Position numbers and translations under genes: made by a program. Source: Actinomycetes bacterium (GTDB lineage Bacteria; Actinomycetota; Acidimicrobiia; Acidimicrobiales; RAAP-2). Taken from it: a stretch of DNA of 43,862 nucleotides. Location: NCBI GenBank assembly GCA_021809995.1, contig JAJZJT010000002.1, positions 1 to 43,862 on the forward strand, written 5' to 3'. The notes beneath the pieces are model-generated. The model saw only the letters and a program-made list of their open reading frames with translations, was not told the DNA's origin and did not search any database. Within the stretch, counting starts at the first letter, position 1, and the number at the start of each line of letters is the position of its first letter. Shown piece after piece: positions 17,253 to 24,502 of this stretch.

Positions 17253-18014
17253 ATGCGATACCGAACTCCGTTGATCGCGGGCGCCGTAGGAGCGGGCGCG
17301 CTGACATTGGTCCTCGTCGGGCCGGGCAGCTTCGCCAGCTTCGTCAGCACCACCTCGGCCAACCAGTCGTTCAAGGCGGGAACGTTCCAGCTCGAGTCCG
17401 TCGCCGGCACACCGTCGGTGTCCGGGCCGCTCATCGGCGACGCCAACTCGATCGGCCAGCCGAAGCTGTCCTCGTCGACGGGCGCGTTGCCCGCCGTCCC
17501 GAACGGGAACGCGTTGCAGTTCACGCTCGACAACCTCAACCCCGGAGACACCTACACGGAGCCGGTGACCATCTACGACGTGGGCACGCTCCAGGGCCAG
17601 GTCGACAAGGTCACGTACACGCCGGACGCGAGCGCTTCGGCGCAGGCGCTCGAGCGCTACCTGACCGTCGAGGTGCAGGTGCAGGTCAACGGCGTGTGGA
17701 CCGACGTCCACACGAGCGACAGCAGCGGCGCGCCCGGTGCTCCGATGCCGGCGAACGCCCCCTACACCTTCTACCTCGACTACTCGTTCGGGCCCCAATT
17801 CCTCCAGCCGAACCCGAACCTCTACTCGGTCAGCCAGGCGAGCGCGAACGGCTTCAGCACGAACGAGCTCTCGACGTCGTTCCGCATCGTCTTCGCCTTC
17901 ACCAATCAGACGACGAACCCGAACGAGGCGAGTGGCTCGATCCAGAACCAGAACATCGCCCAGGGCACGAGCGCTTCGCCCACGGTGAGCTTCATCGCCA
18001 CGAACACCCCGTAG
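17253..18014 (+). CDS. TasA/camelysin (CalY)-like secreted fibre protein
   Basis: A 253-residue exported protein. MRYRTPLIAGAVGAGALTLVLVG is a signal sequence. It is followed by SFASFVSTTSANQSFKAGTFQLE, which matches the SipW-processed pattern (aromatic/F-S-T...N-F-AGT-L) of TasA and camelysin. The mature part is beta-rich with NLNPGDTYTEPVTIYDVG, as in the TasA jellyroll. In Bacillus, TasA forms extracellular biofilm fibres after cleavage by SipW. ATG 17253 has GGGGAAGGGG upstream. The next gene is a SipW-like signal peptidase, which supports the call. Whether it forms fibres is untested. Camelysin protease activity is an alternative, but no metal motif (HExxH) is seen. Confidence 0.8.
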   Translation: MRYRTPLIAGAVGAGALTLVLVGPGSFASFVSTTSANQSFKAGTFQLESVAGTPSVSGPLIGDANSIGQPKLSSSTGALPAVPNGNALQFTLDNLNPGDTYTEPVTIYDVGTLQGQVDKVTYTPDASASAQALERYLTVEVQVQVNGVWTDVHTSDSSGAPGAPMPANAPYTFYLDYSFGPQFLQPNPNLYSVSQASANGFSTNELSTSFRIVFAFTNQTTNPNEASGSIQNQNIAQGTSASPTVSFIATNTP

Positions 18015-18156
18015 CGACCTGACGCAGCGAGCCGGTCCCGCCCCGGACCCCGCAGTCGTGCACCGCACGCCACCGGGTCCGGGGCCGCCGGCGCGCCAAA
18101 GCGCTTCGATGGCTGCCTGCAGACCCCGGTCGCGGACCGTGAACGTGGAGGACGAC

Positions 18157-18780
18157 GTGGCGACACCGACCGACGCAACGAGCGCGCACTCCGGCGCACG
18201 CAAGGCGGGCACGCGTGCCCGCAGGCCGGCGCTGCGCCGGCTCGTCACGGCAACCGTGCTCGCCGCCCTCCTCGCTGCGGCCGCGACGGCGATCGCCGGC
18301 GTCGCCTCGGGTGGCTGGCAGGTACGACCCATCCTGTCGGGCAGCATGCGCCCGGGCTTCCCCGTCGGGGGCGTCGTGGTGACCCAGCGCGTGCCCCTCG
18401 ACAGCCTCCATGTCGGCGACGTCGTCGTGTTCCACATCCCACACGACCCCGGCGCGACCTACGTCCACCGCATCGTGTGGCTCGAGCACCGTGGCAGCGA
18501 GCTCCTCGTGCGCACGAAAGGTGACGCCAACACGGTCCCCGACCCATGGACCCTCGCTGTCCACGGTCCCGTCGCCTACCAGGCTCGCTTCACGCTGCCG
18601 CTCCTCGGCTACGCCGCCGTCTGGCTCCACTCCCCGACCGGCAGGAGCGACATGGAAGCGGTCGCCGGTCTTGCCTTCGTCGTCGGAGCACTGGCCCTCG
18701 TCGTCGAGCTGGCCCGGGGTCGCCGTGCACGCCGGGCGACGAGCGACGCGTCGAGCACGCTGTCGTCGTCGACCTCCTGA
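18157..18780 (+). CDS. SipW-like (ER-type) signal peptidase I
   Basis: A 207-residue S26B peptidase. GTG 18157 is chosen because GGAGG ends 5 nt before it; longer starts add arginine-rich filler. An N-terminal helix (28-50) anchors it. S63 in PILSGSMRPGF is the nucleophile and H104 in TYVHRIV replaces the bacterial lysine, giving the Ser-His form of archaeal, ER and SipW peptidases. KGDANTVPD (121-129) is the conserved Asp box, and a second helix (about 167-190) closes the protein. It lies 142 bp after the TasA-like gene and most likely cleaves its signal peptide. No TapA-like gene is present. Confidence 0.88.
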   Translation: MATPTDATSAHSGARKAGTRARRPALRRLVTATVLAALLAAAATAIAGVASGGWQVRPILSGSMRPGFPVGGVVVTQRVPLDSLHVGDVVVFHIPHDPGATYVHRIVWLEHRGSELLVRTKGDANTVPDPWTLAVHGPVAYQARFTLPLLGYAAVWLHSPTGRSDMEAVAGLAFVVGALALVVELARGRRARRATSDASSTLSSSTS

Positions 18781-18860
18781 GCGCGCAGCCGACAGGTGCT
18801 TCCCCGTCGTCGGCGGGAGCACCGGCGCCGAAAGAGCGCCCCGACAGCGATGACGGCTTC

Positions 18861-19185
18861 GTGGCGGCTTCGTGGCGGCTCGGCACCTTGGCCCGCGCGG
18901 TGGACCCCTTCGGGCGCACACCGCTGCCCGAGCGCGGCAGGCCGCGCACCGAAGTGCTCGACGAGCTGACCGCACTGAAGGACGGCGACCGCGACTGGCG
19001 GAGCGGCAAGGTCTTCAGCCTCGTGTACTCGGCCGGCGAGCGGCACCACCGCCTCCTCGGGCAGGCCCTCGGCCTCTCTGCCGCCGAGAACGTCCTGGAC
19101 GTCCTGGCGTTCCCGAGCATCGGGCGGCTCCAGCACGACCTCGTGCGCAACACCGCGTCGCTGCTCGGCGCCCGCCTACCCGACG
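18861..19185 (+). pseudogene. Truncated PLP-dependent decarboxylase / sphingosine-phosphate-lyase-like fragment
   Basis: From about 18900 the frame reads LPERGRPRTEVLDELTALKDGDRDWRSGKVFSLVYSAGERHHRLLGQALGLSAAENVLDVLAFPSIGRLQHDLVRNTASLLG in several segments. This matches the N-terminus of bacterial sphingosine-1-phosphate-lyase-like group II decarboxylases. Similarity stops near 19180, just where GGxGxxTSGGTES should begin, and the frame then runs through unrelated codons to 19331. The PLP lysine domain is missing. GTG 18861 is an arbitrary in-frame start. The break coincides with the 3' end of the opposing membrane-protein gene (19190), suggesting a deletion or rearrangement junction. Probably non-functional. 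Confidence 0.7.
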
Positions 19186-19189
19186 GGTG

Positions 19190-19513
19190 TCATCGCCACC
19201 AGAGGAACACCATGGAGGACGCCAGCGCACAGAGGACCCCGAGGCCGACGACGCAGCCCGAGCGGAGCGTCACCGCCTGTCTCCGGCTGCTCGCCTGCGT
19301 GAGCTCGACGATTGCCAGCCACTCCTCGTAGCGCAGACCTCCGCCGGCCGGACGACCGCTGTCCTCGCCGTCCGGAAGGACCTCGTCCGCCAATCGTGCG
19401 AGCGACCCGAGGGCGGCGAGCGTCCGTCGCTGCCCCCGGACGAGGAGGGCCAAGCCGACGAGCACGAGGATTGCGGCCGCCCAGTCGAGGGTGGTCAGCG
19501 TGATCCGGAGCAC
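19190..19513 (-). CDS. Small two-helix membrane protein, unknown function
   Basis: A 107-residue protein from GTG 19513 (MLRITLTTLDWAAAILVLVGLALLVRG). The N-terminal helix spans about residues 7-27. A polar, Arg/Asp-rich middle (RRTLAALGSLARLADEVLPDGEDSGRPAGGGLRYEEWLAIVELTQASSRRQ) follows, then a C-terminal helix (GCVVGLGVLCALASSMVFLW). The pattern resembles small hypothetical membrane proteins with a cytoplasmic loop. A longer ATG start at 19648 adds basic, non-conserved sequence. No family is recognised. It ends against the truncated PLP fragment. Confidence 0.5.
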   Translation of the reverse strand: MLRITLTTLDWAAAILVLVGLALLVRGQRRTLAALGSLARLADEVLPDGEDSGRPAGGGLRYEEWLAIVELTQASSRRQAVTLRSGCVVGLGVLCALASSMVFLWWR

Positions 19514-19831
19514 ACGCTCACCGTAAGTTCCCGACGGCCGCAACCGCCAGGCCGAAGCCCGGTCCGGCACGTCGTCAGGTCCAGACCGCGACCCGTTGGC
19601 CGGCCCACCGGGCAGACGCACCGGCATCCGTCGTCCCGTGCTCGGCAACGGATCAACGAGCCGTGGAGACCGACACCGTCGGTACCCGGACCCTCGCGCA
19701 TCCCCCGGTGAGCCAGCGGCGCTGGGTTCCTCGCACGTCCGCGACGAGGTCGTCTGGCACCTCCACCGGGCGGCCCGAAGGCCCGCGTCAACCGACCGGC
19801 GTGCGACCGTGCTGGTCCGGGGCCCGCCCGG
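19514..19831. other. Intergenic region, no supported gene
   Basis: About 320 bp between the small membrane protein and the isochorismatase-family gene, both leftward. All six frames give Arg/Pro/Gly-rich translations without recognisable domains. No RNA gene or clear promoter was seen. Confidence 0.5.
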
Positions 19832-20455
19832 TCAGCCGGCGTTCCCGCCGGCAGCGCGGCTGGCCATGTGGCTGGTCCACTCCGCCACCGAGAGCACCTC
19901 GGCCTGGCGGGGGAAGACCTTCTCGGTGAGCACTCGGTGGACCTCGGCGTCGGCGTCCGCACAAGCGTCGTGCAGCACGGTGAGCTGGTAGTCGCGGTCC
20001 GCCGCCTCCCGCAGCGTGGAGAGCACCACACCGCTCGTGGCGATACCGGTCAGCACCAGGTGCGTCACCCGGAGCGAGCGGAGCAGGACCTCGAGGTCGC
20101 TGCCGGCGAAAGCGCTCACCCGCTTCTTCACGACCACGGGTTCCTCTGGCCGGGGGTCGAGGGCGGGATGGAGCTGGGTGGCCTCGTCGCCCTCGCCGAA
20201 CGCGCCTTGCTCCCCGGTGGCGATCCTCGCGAAGGTCCGGTTCCGGGAGCTCACCTCGGGATGGCCCGGACGGAAGGCGACCCGCACGAAGACGACGGGC
20301 AGACCGACCGACCTCGCTGCGTCCACGGCCCGGCGGAGGTGGTCGAGGAGCGTGCCGTCGCCGGCGTAGCGGTCCACCACCCCCCGTTGGACGTCCATGA
20401 CGAGCAGGGCGGCATCCACGAGGCTGTCGGCCACGAAGGGGAACGCTACCGCCAC
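19832..20455 (-). CDS. Isochorismatase-family protein lacking the catalytic cysteine
   Basis: A 207-residue protein with the isochorismatase-like fold: ALLVMDVQRGVVDRY (D21), the lysine of the triad in VVVKKRVSAFAGSDLEVLLRSL (K110/K111), and LTGIATSGVVLSTLREAADRDY. In cysteine hydrolases the last motif is T-x-x-C-V-x-x-T; here the Cys position is V143. Asp and Lys remain, so covalent hydrolase chemistry is unlikely. The TSGVVLST variant looks like an established subfamily rather than decay. GTG 20455 is chosen to keep the first strand (PFVADSLVDAALLVMD); no strong ribosome binding site is present, and ATG 20398 is too short. Role unknown. Confidence 0.8.
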   Translation of the reverse strand: MAVAFPFVADSLVDAALLVMDVQRGVVDRYAGDGTLLDHLRRAVDAARSVGLPVVFVRVAFRPGHPEVSSRNRTFARIATGEQGAFGEGDEATQLHPALDPRPEEPVVVKKRVSAFAGSDLEVLLRSLRVTHLVLTGIATSGVVLSTLREAADRDYQLTVLHDACADADAEVHRVLTEKVFPRQAEVLSVAEWTSHMASRAAGGNAG

Positions 20456-20944
20456 CGGTGATCCCGGTGTCCCGGTCCCCGCCGACCACGGGGTGCCGGC
20501 CCGTCGGCGGCGAGGTCCGTTGCCGTCCGTGGTCGGGTCCGAGGGCTCCTCACGACGGGCTCGGGAAGTGGAGGAGCCCTGTCCTGCGGCCAGAGGTCGA
20601 CCTTCGGCTTCCAGCCTCGTGGCATGGGCTGGCGGACGCCGATGGCGAGACGTTCGCTGTCTCGCCGCCACCGGGCTTCGTGCTCCCCGGCATCCCCTTC
20701 GCCCTCGAGGTGACAGGGCGCGTCCCACGACGTCTTCGACGACCTCAGCGTCTTCGGGGGCGACGGCGGCTCCCCTGCCTCCCCCGGGTTGGTACCCCGA
20801 TCCCGTGACTGCGGGAGCGCACCGATGGTTCGACGGCAGGGCAGGGCAGGGCAGGGCAGGGCTCGCTCGCGTCCCCGGGTCCTCGCCACCCCCCGTCCGG
20901 CGCCCAGCGTCGAGCACGGTCGCGTCGGAGGGCTCGTCCGCCCC
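20456..20944. other. Degraded intergenic region
   Basis: About 490 bp with no intact gene. A DUF2510-like remnant is present near 20779-20845 (separate entry). Upstream of it a rightward frame reads DGETFAVSPPPGFVLPGIPFALEV, which might belong to the same decayed gene. Rightward, a GGCAG-type pentamer array runs at about 20838-20862. Confidence 0.45.
20779..20845 (+). pseudogene. DUF2510 domain remnant
   Basis: The frame reads LPPPGWYPDPVTAGAHRWFDGR, matching the DUF2510 core (PGWYPDP...RYWDG) found near the ends of many actinobacterial membrane proteins. It then runs into a pentamer array (GGCAG repeats at about 20838-20862) that translates as AGQGRAGQGRAG and loses the expected WT. No plausible start or membrane segment is joined to it, so it looks like a relic. 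Confidence 0.5.
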
Positions 20945-21521
20945 TCAGGGCTCGGCGCCCCCATCCACACTGGAGCGGAACCGGGATTCGTAGCCGTCGG
21001 CGAGCGCCATCAGTGCGACCGAGCAGTCGCCGACGAACTGCGTCGCCGTCCTCTCATAGAAGAGCAGCCCGGCGTCCCACCCGTGGGGGAGGTGCGGCGT
21101 GTCGACCCACGTGACGCGTTTGGCACCGAGCTCGAGAGAGCCACCGTCGACCACGGCGTGGGGCGGGCGGATCGCCAGGTCACCGAGCGGGACGCTCGCC
21201 CCGAGCTCACCGTGCACGGCCGAGGCCCGAGCCCCGAGCTCACCGTGCACGGCCGAGGCCCGAGCCCCGAGCGTCAGCCAGTCGTTCATGGCGCCGCACT
21301 CGTCGGCCTCGAGGTGGCCGAAGCTCACCCACCGCACCTCGCTGGGATCGAGCACCGCGCCCACTGCCTCGGCGACCTGGGGGAAGGTTGTGGTCACCGA
21401 GATGGAAGACCAGCGGCCCGTCGGCCACGAGGAGGAACTGGTTGAAGACCATCCCCGACGGGTCGCAGTACGTCGACAGTCGGTAGGCACCGTCGGCGAT
21501 CACGGCAACGGTGGTCTTCAT
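20945..21521 (-). pseudogene. MBL-fold (ODP/flavodiiron-like) metallohydrolase, frameshifted and internally deleted
   Basis: Starting at ATG 21521 the frame gives MKTTVAVIADGAYRLSTYCDPSGMVFNQFLLVADGPLVFHLG. The homologous continuation TTTFPQVAEAVGAVLDPSEVRWVSFGHLEADECGAMNDW is in another frame, so one extra base lies near 21395. HLEAD is the diiron HxExD motif. After GWDAGLLFYERTATQFVGD the usual 60-80 residues are absent and the frame joins ALMALADGYESRF, which resembles the family's C-terminus. A 33-bp tandem duplication (21199-21264) repeats GARASAVHGEL. Three separate lesions make a pseudogene the best call; a sequencing error would explain only the frameshift. Confidence 0.75.
21199..21264. 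repeat. 33-bp tandem duplication inside MBL pseudogene
   Basis: Two perfect 33-bp units (21199-21231 and 21232-21264), with the first few bases of a third. The unit is in frame and encodes an 11-residue repeat. Confidence 0.9.
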
Positions 21522-21632
21522 GTGGGGCCCCTTGTGTCGGCGCACTGCGGCGCCGGGAGACCCCCTGCCCGCCCGTTGCTCGACCGGTGCCCGCCGAGTT
21601 GCTGGTCGTGTGCTGCTCGTGCAGGCACCCCA

Positions 21633-21708
21633 TGGCAGTCCCAACGGGGTTCGAACCCGTGTCTCCACCTTGAGAGGGTGGTGTCCTAGGCCGCTAGACG
21701 ATGGGACC
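21633..21708 (-). tRNA. tRNA-Glu (CTC)
   Basis: The reverse strand reads GGTCCCATCGTCTAGCGGCC and onward. The acceptor stem is GGTCCCA/TGGGACT, the anticodon stem CCACC/GGTGG carries loop CTCTCAA (anticodon CTC), and the T-arm contains GGTTCGAACC. Discriminator G is followed by an encoded CCA (21635-21633). Confidence 0.95.
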
Positions 21709-21744
21709 TCGCGCCGGGTCCTCCGAGGGAGGCTGCCAGCGGAG

Positions 21745-21817
21745 CTCGGGGGGGAGGGCTCGAACCTCCAACCTCATGAACCAGAATCATGCGCGCTGCC
21801 AGTTGCGCCACCCCCGA
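21745..21817 (-). tRNA. tRNA-Gln (CTG)
   Basis: The reverse strand reads TCGGGGGTGGCGCAACTGGC and onward. The acceptor is TCGGGGG/CCCCCGA, the anticodon stem CATGA/TCATG carries loop TTCTGGT (anticodon CTG), and the T-arm is GGAGG/CCTCC with TTCGAGC. No CCA is encoded. It lies 36 bp upstream of tRNA-Glu, so the two are probably one transcript. Confidence 0.95.
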
Positions 21818-22026
21818 ACGGGCGCAGGCCACTCTATCGGAACTCGCCAGCACCGTCGCCAACGCCGGCACGGACCCAGGTGCACGTGGGGCGACCCGGC
21901 GCCGGCGAACGTGCCCGGGCTCCCACTCCGGGACCGTCTCCTCCGGGCCCTCGCTCCCCGACCGCCCCCGACCAGGACGTCACCGCCCGCGACCAGGACC
22001 GGACCGGCGGCACGGCTCGGGCGCCC

Positions 22027-22055
22027 TTGTGTTTTTCCTAGAGTCATTTACTCTA
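22027..22055 (+). promoter_or_regulatory. Promoter with palindromic operator before radical SAM operon
   Basis: TTGTGT (22027-22032), a 16-bp spacer and TACTCT (22049-22054) form a promoter in an AT-rich island. The palindrome TAGAGTcatttACTCTA (22039-22055) covers the -10. The expected transcript start falls at about 22061, next to GTG 22062, so the first gene may be leaderless. A repressor bound to the palindrome would block the promoter; the regulator is not known. Confidence 0.6.
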
Positions 22056-22061
22056 CGTAGT

Positions 22062-23195
22062 GTGACAAACTATTCCGAGTCGCAGTCCGGACGCAGAGTG
22101 GGCCCTCCGGTGCACGACGTAGGGCCACCGGACTTCGCGAGCGCGCCCATGACGCTCGCCTGGGAGCTGACCCGGGCCTGCCCCCTGCGGTGCGTTCACT
22201 GCCGGGCCGAGGCCCAACCCCGCCGGCACCCCGCCGAGCTCACCACGGACGAGGGTCGCGCCCTCCTCGACGACGCCGCCGCCATGGGGACCAAGGTCGT
22301 CGTGCTGACGGGCGGCGACCCGCTCGCCCGACCCGACGTCTTCGACCTCCTCGCCCACGCCTCCGGCACCGGCGTCCACGTCGGCTTCTCCCCGTCGGTC
22401 ACCGGCCGGCTGCGCTCGGGTGCCTTGGCTCGGGCTGTCGAAGCAGGGGCCGGCACCTTGCACCTGAGCCTCGATGGGGCCACCCCGGCGACCCACGACG
22501 GGTTCCGCGGCGTCCCGGGCCACTTCCTCCGCACGCTCGACGCCATCCGCACCGCGGCCTCGCTGGACGTCGGCCTCCAGGTCGGGACCACCGTGTCGCG
22601 CCGTACTGTCGCCGAGCTGCCGGCGATGGTCGAGCTGCTCGACGGCCTGGTCTCCACCTGGACGCTGTTCTTCCTCGTCCCCACCGGGCGGGCGCTGGCG
22701 GACGACCTCGTCGAGCCCGAGGTCGAAGAGAGCGTGCTCGAATGGCTCGCCGCCTCCGAGTTCCCTTTCCGGGTCCGCACCGTCGAAGCCCCCCAGCTCC
22801 GGCGGGTCCTCGCCCAGCAGGGGCACCGCGTCGCGCCGGGCGTGACCGACGGCAACGGGTTCTGTTTCGTCTCCCACGTCGGTGACGTCCAGCCCTCGGG
22901 CTTCCTGCCGCTCACCGTGGGCAATGTCCGCGAGCGACCGGTGTCGTGGTGGTACCGCGAGGCACCGCTCTTCCTCGACCTCCGCGACCAGGCGCGCCGC
23001 GACGGCGCGTGCGGGCGGTGCCCGTTCCTCGGCATCTGCGGCGGCAGCCGTGCCCGGGCGTGGGCCGCAACCGGTGACCCACTGGCCGGGGACCCCTCGT
23101 GCGCCTTCGGGAAGGCACTTGCCACCGCCACGGCGTGGAGAGCCACCAGCACGGCGGTGCCGGCCGACGCCGTGGCCGCCTCGGGGCCCGGGTGA
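22062..23195 (+). CDS. Radical SAM/SPASM-type protein
   Basis: 377 residues from GTG 22062. C40-PLRC-VHC (CxxxCxxC: C40, C44, C47) binds the S-adenosylmethionine iron-sulfur cluster, and LTGGDPLARPDVFDL is the GGxP-like SAM motif. The C-terminal segment FCFVSHVGDVQPSGFLPLTVGNVRE with C-x2-C-x5-C (GACGRCPFLGICGG) binds further clusters, as in SPASM proteins related to heme d1/AhbD and the TIGR04053 group. GTG 22110 is an alternative start; 22062 fits a leaderless transcript. The stop overlaps an acyl-CoA dehydrogenase start (GTGA). The product is unknown; a peptide or tetrapyrrole-like substrate is possible, but no precursor peptide is adjacent. Confidence 0.85.
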   Translation: MTNYSESQSGRRVGPPVHDVGPPDFASAPMTLAWELTRACPLRCVHCRAEAQPRRHPAELTTDEGRALLDDAAAMGTKVVVLTGGDPLARPDVFDLLAHASGTGVHVGFSPSVTGRLRSGALARAVEAGAGTLHLSLDGATPATHDGFRGVPGHFLRTLDAIRTAASLDVGLQVGTTVSRRTVAELPAMVELLDGLVSTWTLFFLVPTGRALADDLVEPEVEESVLEWLAASEFPFRVRTVEAPQLRRVLAQQGHRVAPGVTDGNGFCFVSHVGDVQPSGFLPLTVGNVRERPVSWWYREAPLFLDLRDQARRDGACGRCPFLGICGGSRARAWAATGDPLAGDPSCAFGKALATATAWRATSTAVPADAVAASGPG

Positions 23196-24502
23196 CGCTG
23201 GCGCCGGCCTTCGACCTCTCCGAGCTCTCCGACGAGGAGCAGCTCGCCCGCCGCGAGGCCCACCGAGTGGCCGAGGAGGTCCTGCGCCCGGCCGCCCAAG
23301 CCCTCGACGCCATGAGCCCGTCCGAGCGCGTGGCCTCCGGCTCGCCGTTCTTCGCCGCCATGGCCACCCTCAAGTCCCTTGGCTATCACCGGCTCTTCGT
23401 CTCCGCGGACAGCGCCGGCAGGGAGGACCCCGCCGCCTGGCGCGTCCGCTCCCTCGTGGTCGAGGAGCTCGGTTGGGGAAGCCTGGGTCTCGCCACGGCT
23501 TTCCTCGTCGACATGCTCCCCTTCGTGTCCGTGGCCCGCTTCGGCACCGACGAGCTGCGCGCCGAGCTCCTGCAACCTTGGCTGGAGGACGAAGTCGCCT
23601 CGTGGCACGGGTGCTGGGCCATCACCGAACCCGACCACGGCAGCGACTACCTGGGCCTGCGCGACGACGACCCGGGCTCCTTCGGCCGGTCCGGACTGCT
23701 CGCCACGCGGAGCGAGGGGGGCTGGGTGCTCCGGGGGCAGAAGTCGGCGTGGGTCAGCTCGGCCCCGGTGGCCACCCACGCCGCCGTCCACGCCCAGGTG
23801 GCCTCCGAGCGCGACCTGCACCACAGCCTCTTCGCCGTCGTCCCTCTCGACGACCCGGGCGTCCGCCGCGGTCCGCCCGTCGCCATGCTCGGTGTGCGGG
23901 ACGACCCTCAGGGCGAGCTCTTCTTCGACGAGGTCTTCGTGCCCGACCACCGCGTCCTCGTGCCGCCGGGGCCCCTCTACCCCGTCTTCGGCGACCAGCT
24001 CCTGTGCATGACCAGCTCGATCATCGCCCTCGCCGCCGTCGGCGTGGCCCGGGCCGCCTTCGAGGAGGCCCTGGCGTACGCCAGGAGCCGGGTGCAGGGC
24101 GGGCGCGTCATCGCCTCGCACAAGAACATCCAGCTGACGTTGTACGGGATGTTCGAGCGGGTCGAGACCGCCCGCGCCTACGCCCGGGCCGTGCTCGCCC
24201 ACACGTTCCGGAACGTGCTCGGCGCCGGCTCGTCGGGCACGGGTGCGTCCCCGCGGCACACGCGCACCTCGCAGGTCTACTGCAAGCGGGTCGCCTTCGA
24301 GGTCGCCCACGACGCCGTGCAGGTCTGCGGGGCCTCCGGGCTGGTGCAGGGCACCCTCGTCGAGCGGCTCTTCCGCGACGCCCGGAGCCTTCTCATCGAG
24401 GACGGCACCGTGGAGGTGCTCGGCCTCGACGCGGCGCGCGACCTCGTCGGCAACTACGAGCACGACCACTACGACGTCGAGGAGATGATGCAGCGATGGT
24501 GA
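23192..24502 (+). CDS. Acyl-CoA dehydrogenase-family protein
   Basis: 436 residues from GTG 23192. It has the three-domain acyl-CoA dehydrogenase layout: helical N-terminus, a middle beta domain with HGCWAITEPDHGSDYLGLR (the A-x-TEP-x-x-GSD flavin/substrate motif), and a C-terminal helical domain with VQVCGASGLVQGTLVERLFRDARSLLIEDGTVEVL. The last segment aligns with the YEGT catalytic-base region, with an inserted Asp. FAD-dependent oxidation of an acyl thioester is expected. Its overlaps with the radical SAM gene and with an acetoacetate-decarboxylase-like gene (7 bp) suggest a dedicated three-step pathway rather than general beta-oxidation. Confidence 0.88.
   Translation: MTLAPAFDLSELSDEEQLARREAHRVAEEVLRPAAQALDAMSPSERVASGSPFFAAMATLKSLGYHRLFVSADSAGREDPAAWRVRSLVVEELGWGSLGLATAFLVDMLPFVSVARFGTDELRAELLQPWLEDEVASWHGCWAITEPDHGSDYLGLRDDDPGSFGRSGLLATRSEGGWVLRGQKSAWVSSAPVATHAAVHAQVASERDLHHSLFAVVPLDDPGVRRGPPVAMLGVRDDPQGELFFDEVFVPDHRVLVPPGPLYPVFGDQLLCMTSSIIALAAVGVARAAFEEALAYARSRVQGGRVIASHKNIQLTLYGMFERVETARAYARAVLAHTFRNVLGAGSSGTGASPRHTRTSQVYCKRVAFEVAHDAVQVCGASGLVQGTLVERLFRDARSLLIEDGTVEVLGLDAARDLVGNYEHDHYDVEEMMQRW

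Noticed and set aside
20397-20993. Intact DUF2510 gene
   Set aside because: Only the short PGWYPDP...WFDG core is recognisable; the rest is low-complexity and runs through a pentamer repeat.
22062-23195. Radical SAM protein as RiPP maturase with an adjacent precursor
   Set aside because: No short precursor frame with a suitable start was found on either side; its partners are a dehydrogenase and an ADC-fold enzyme.
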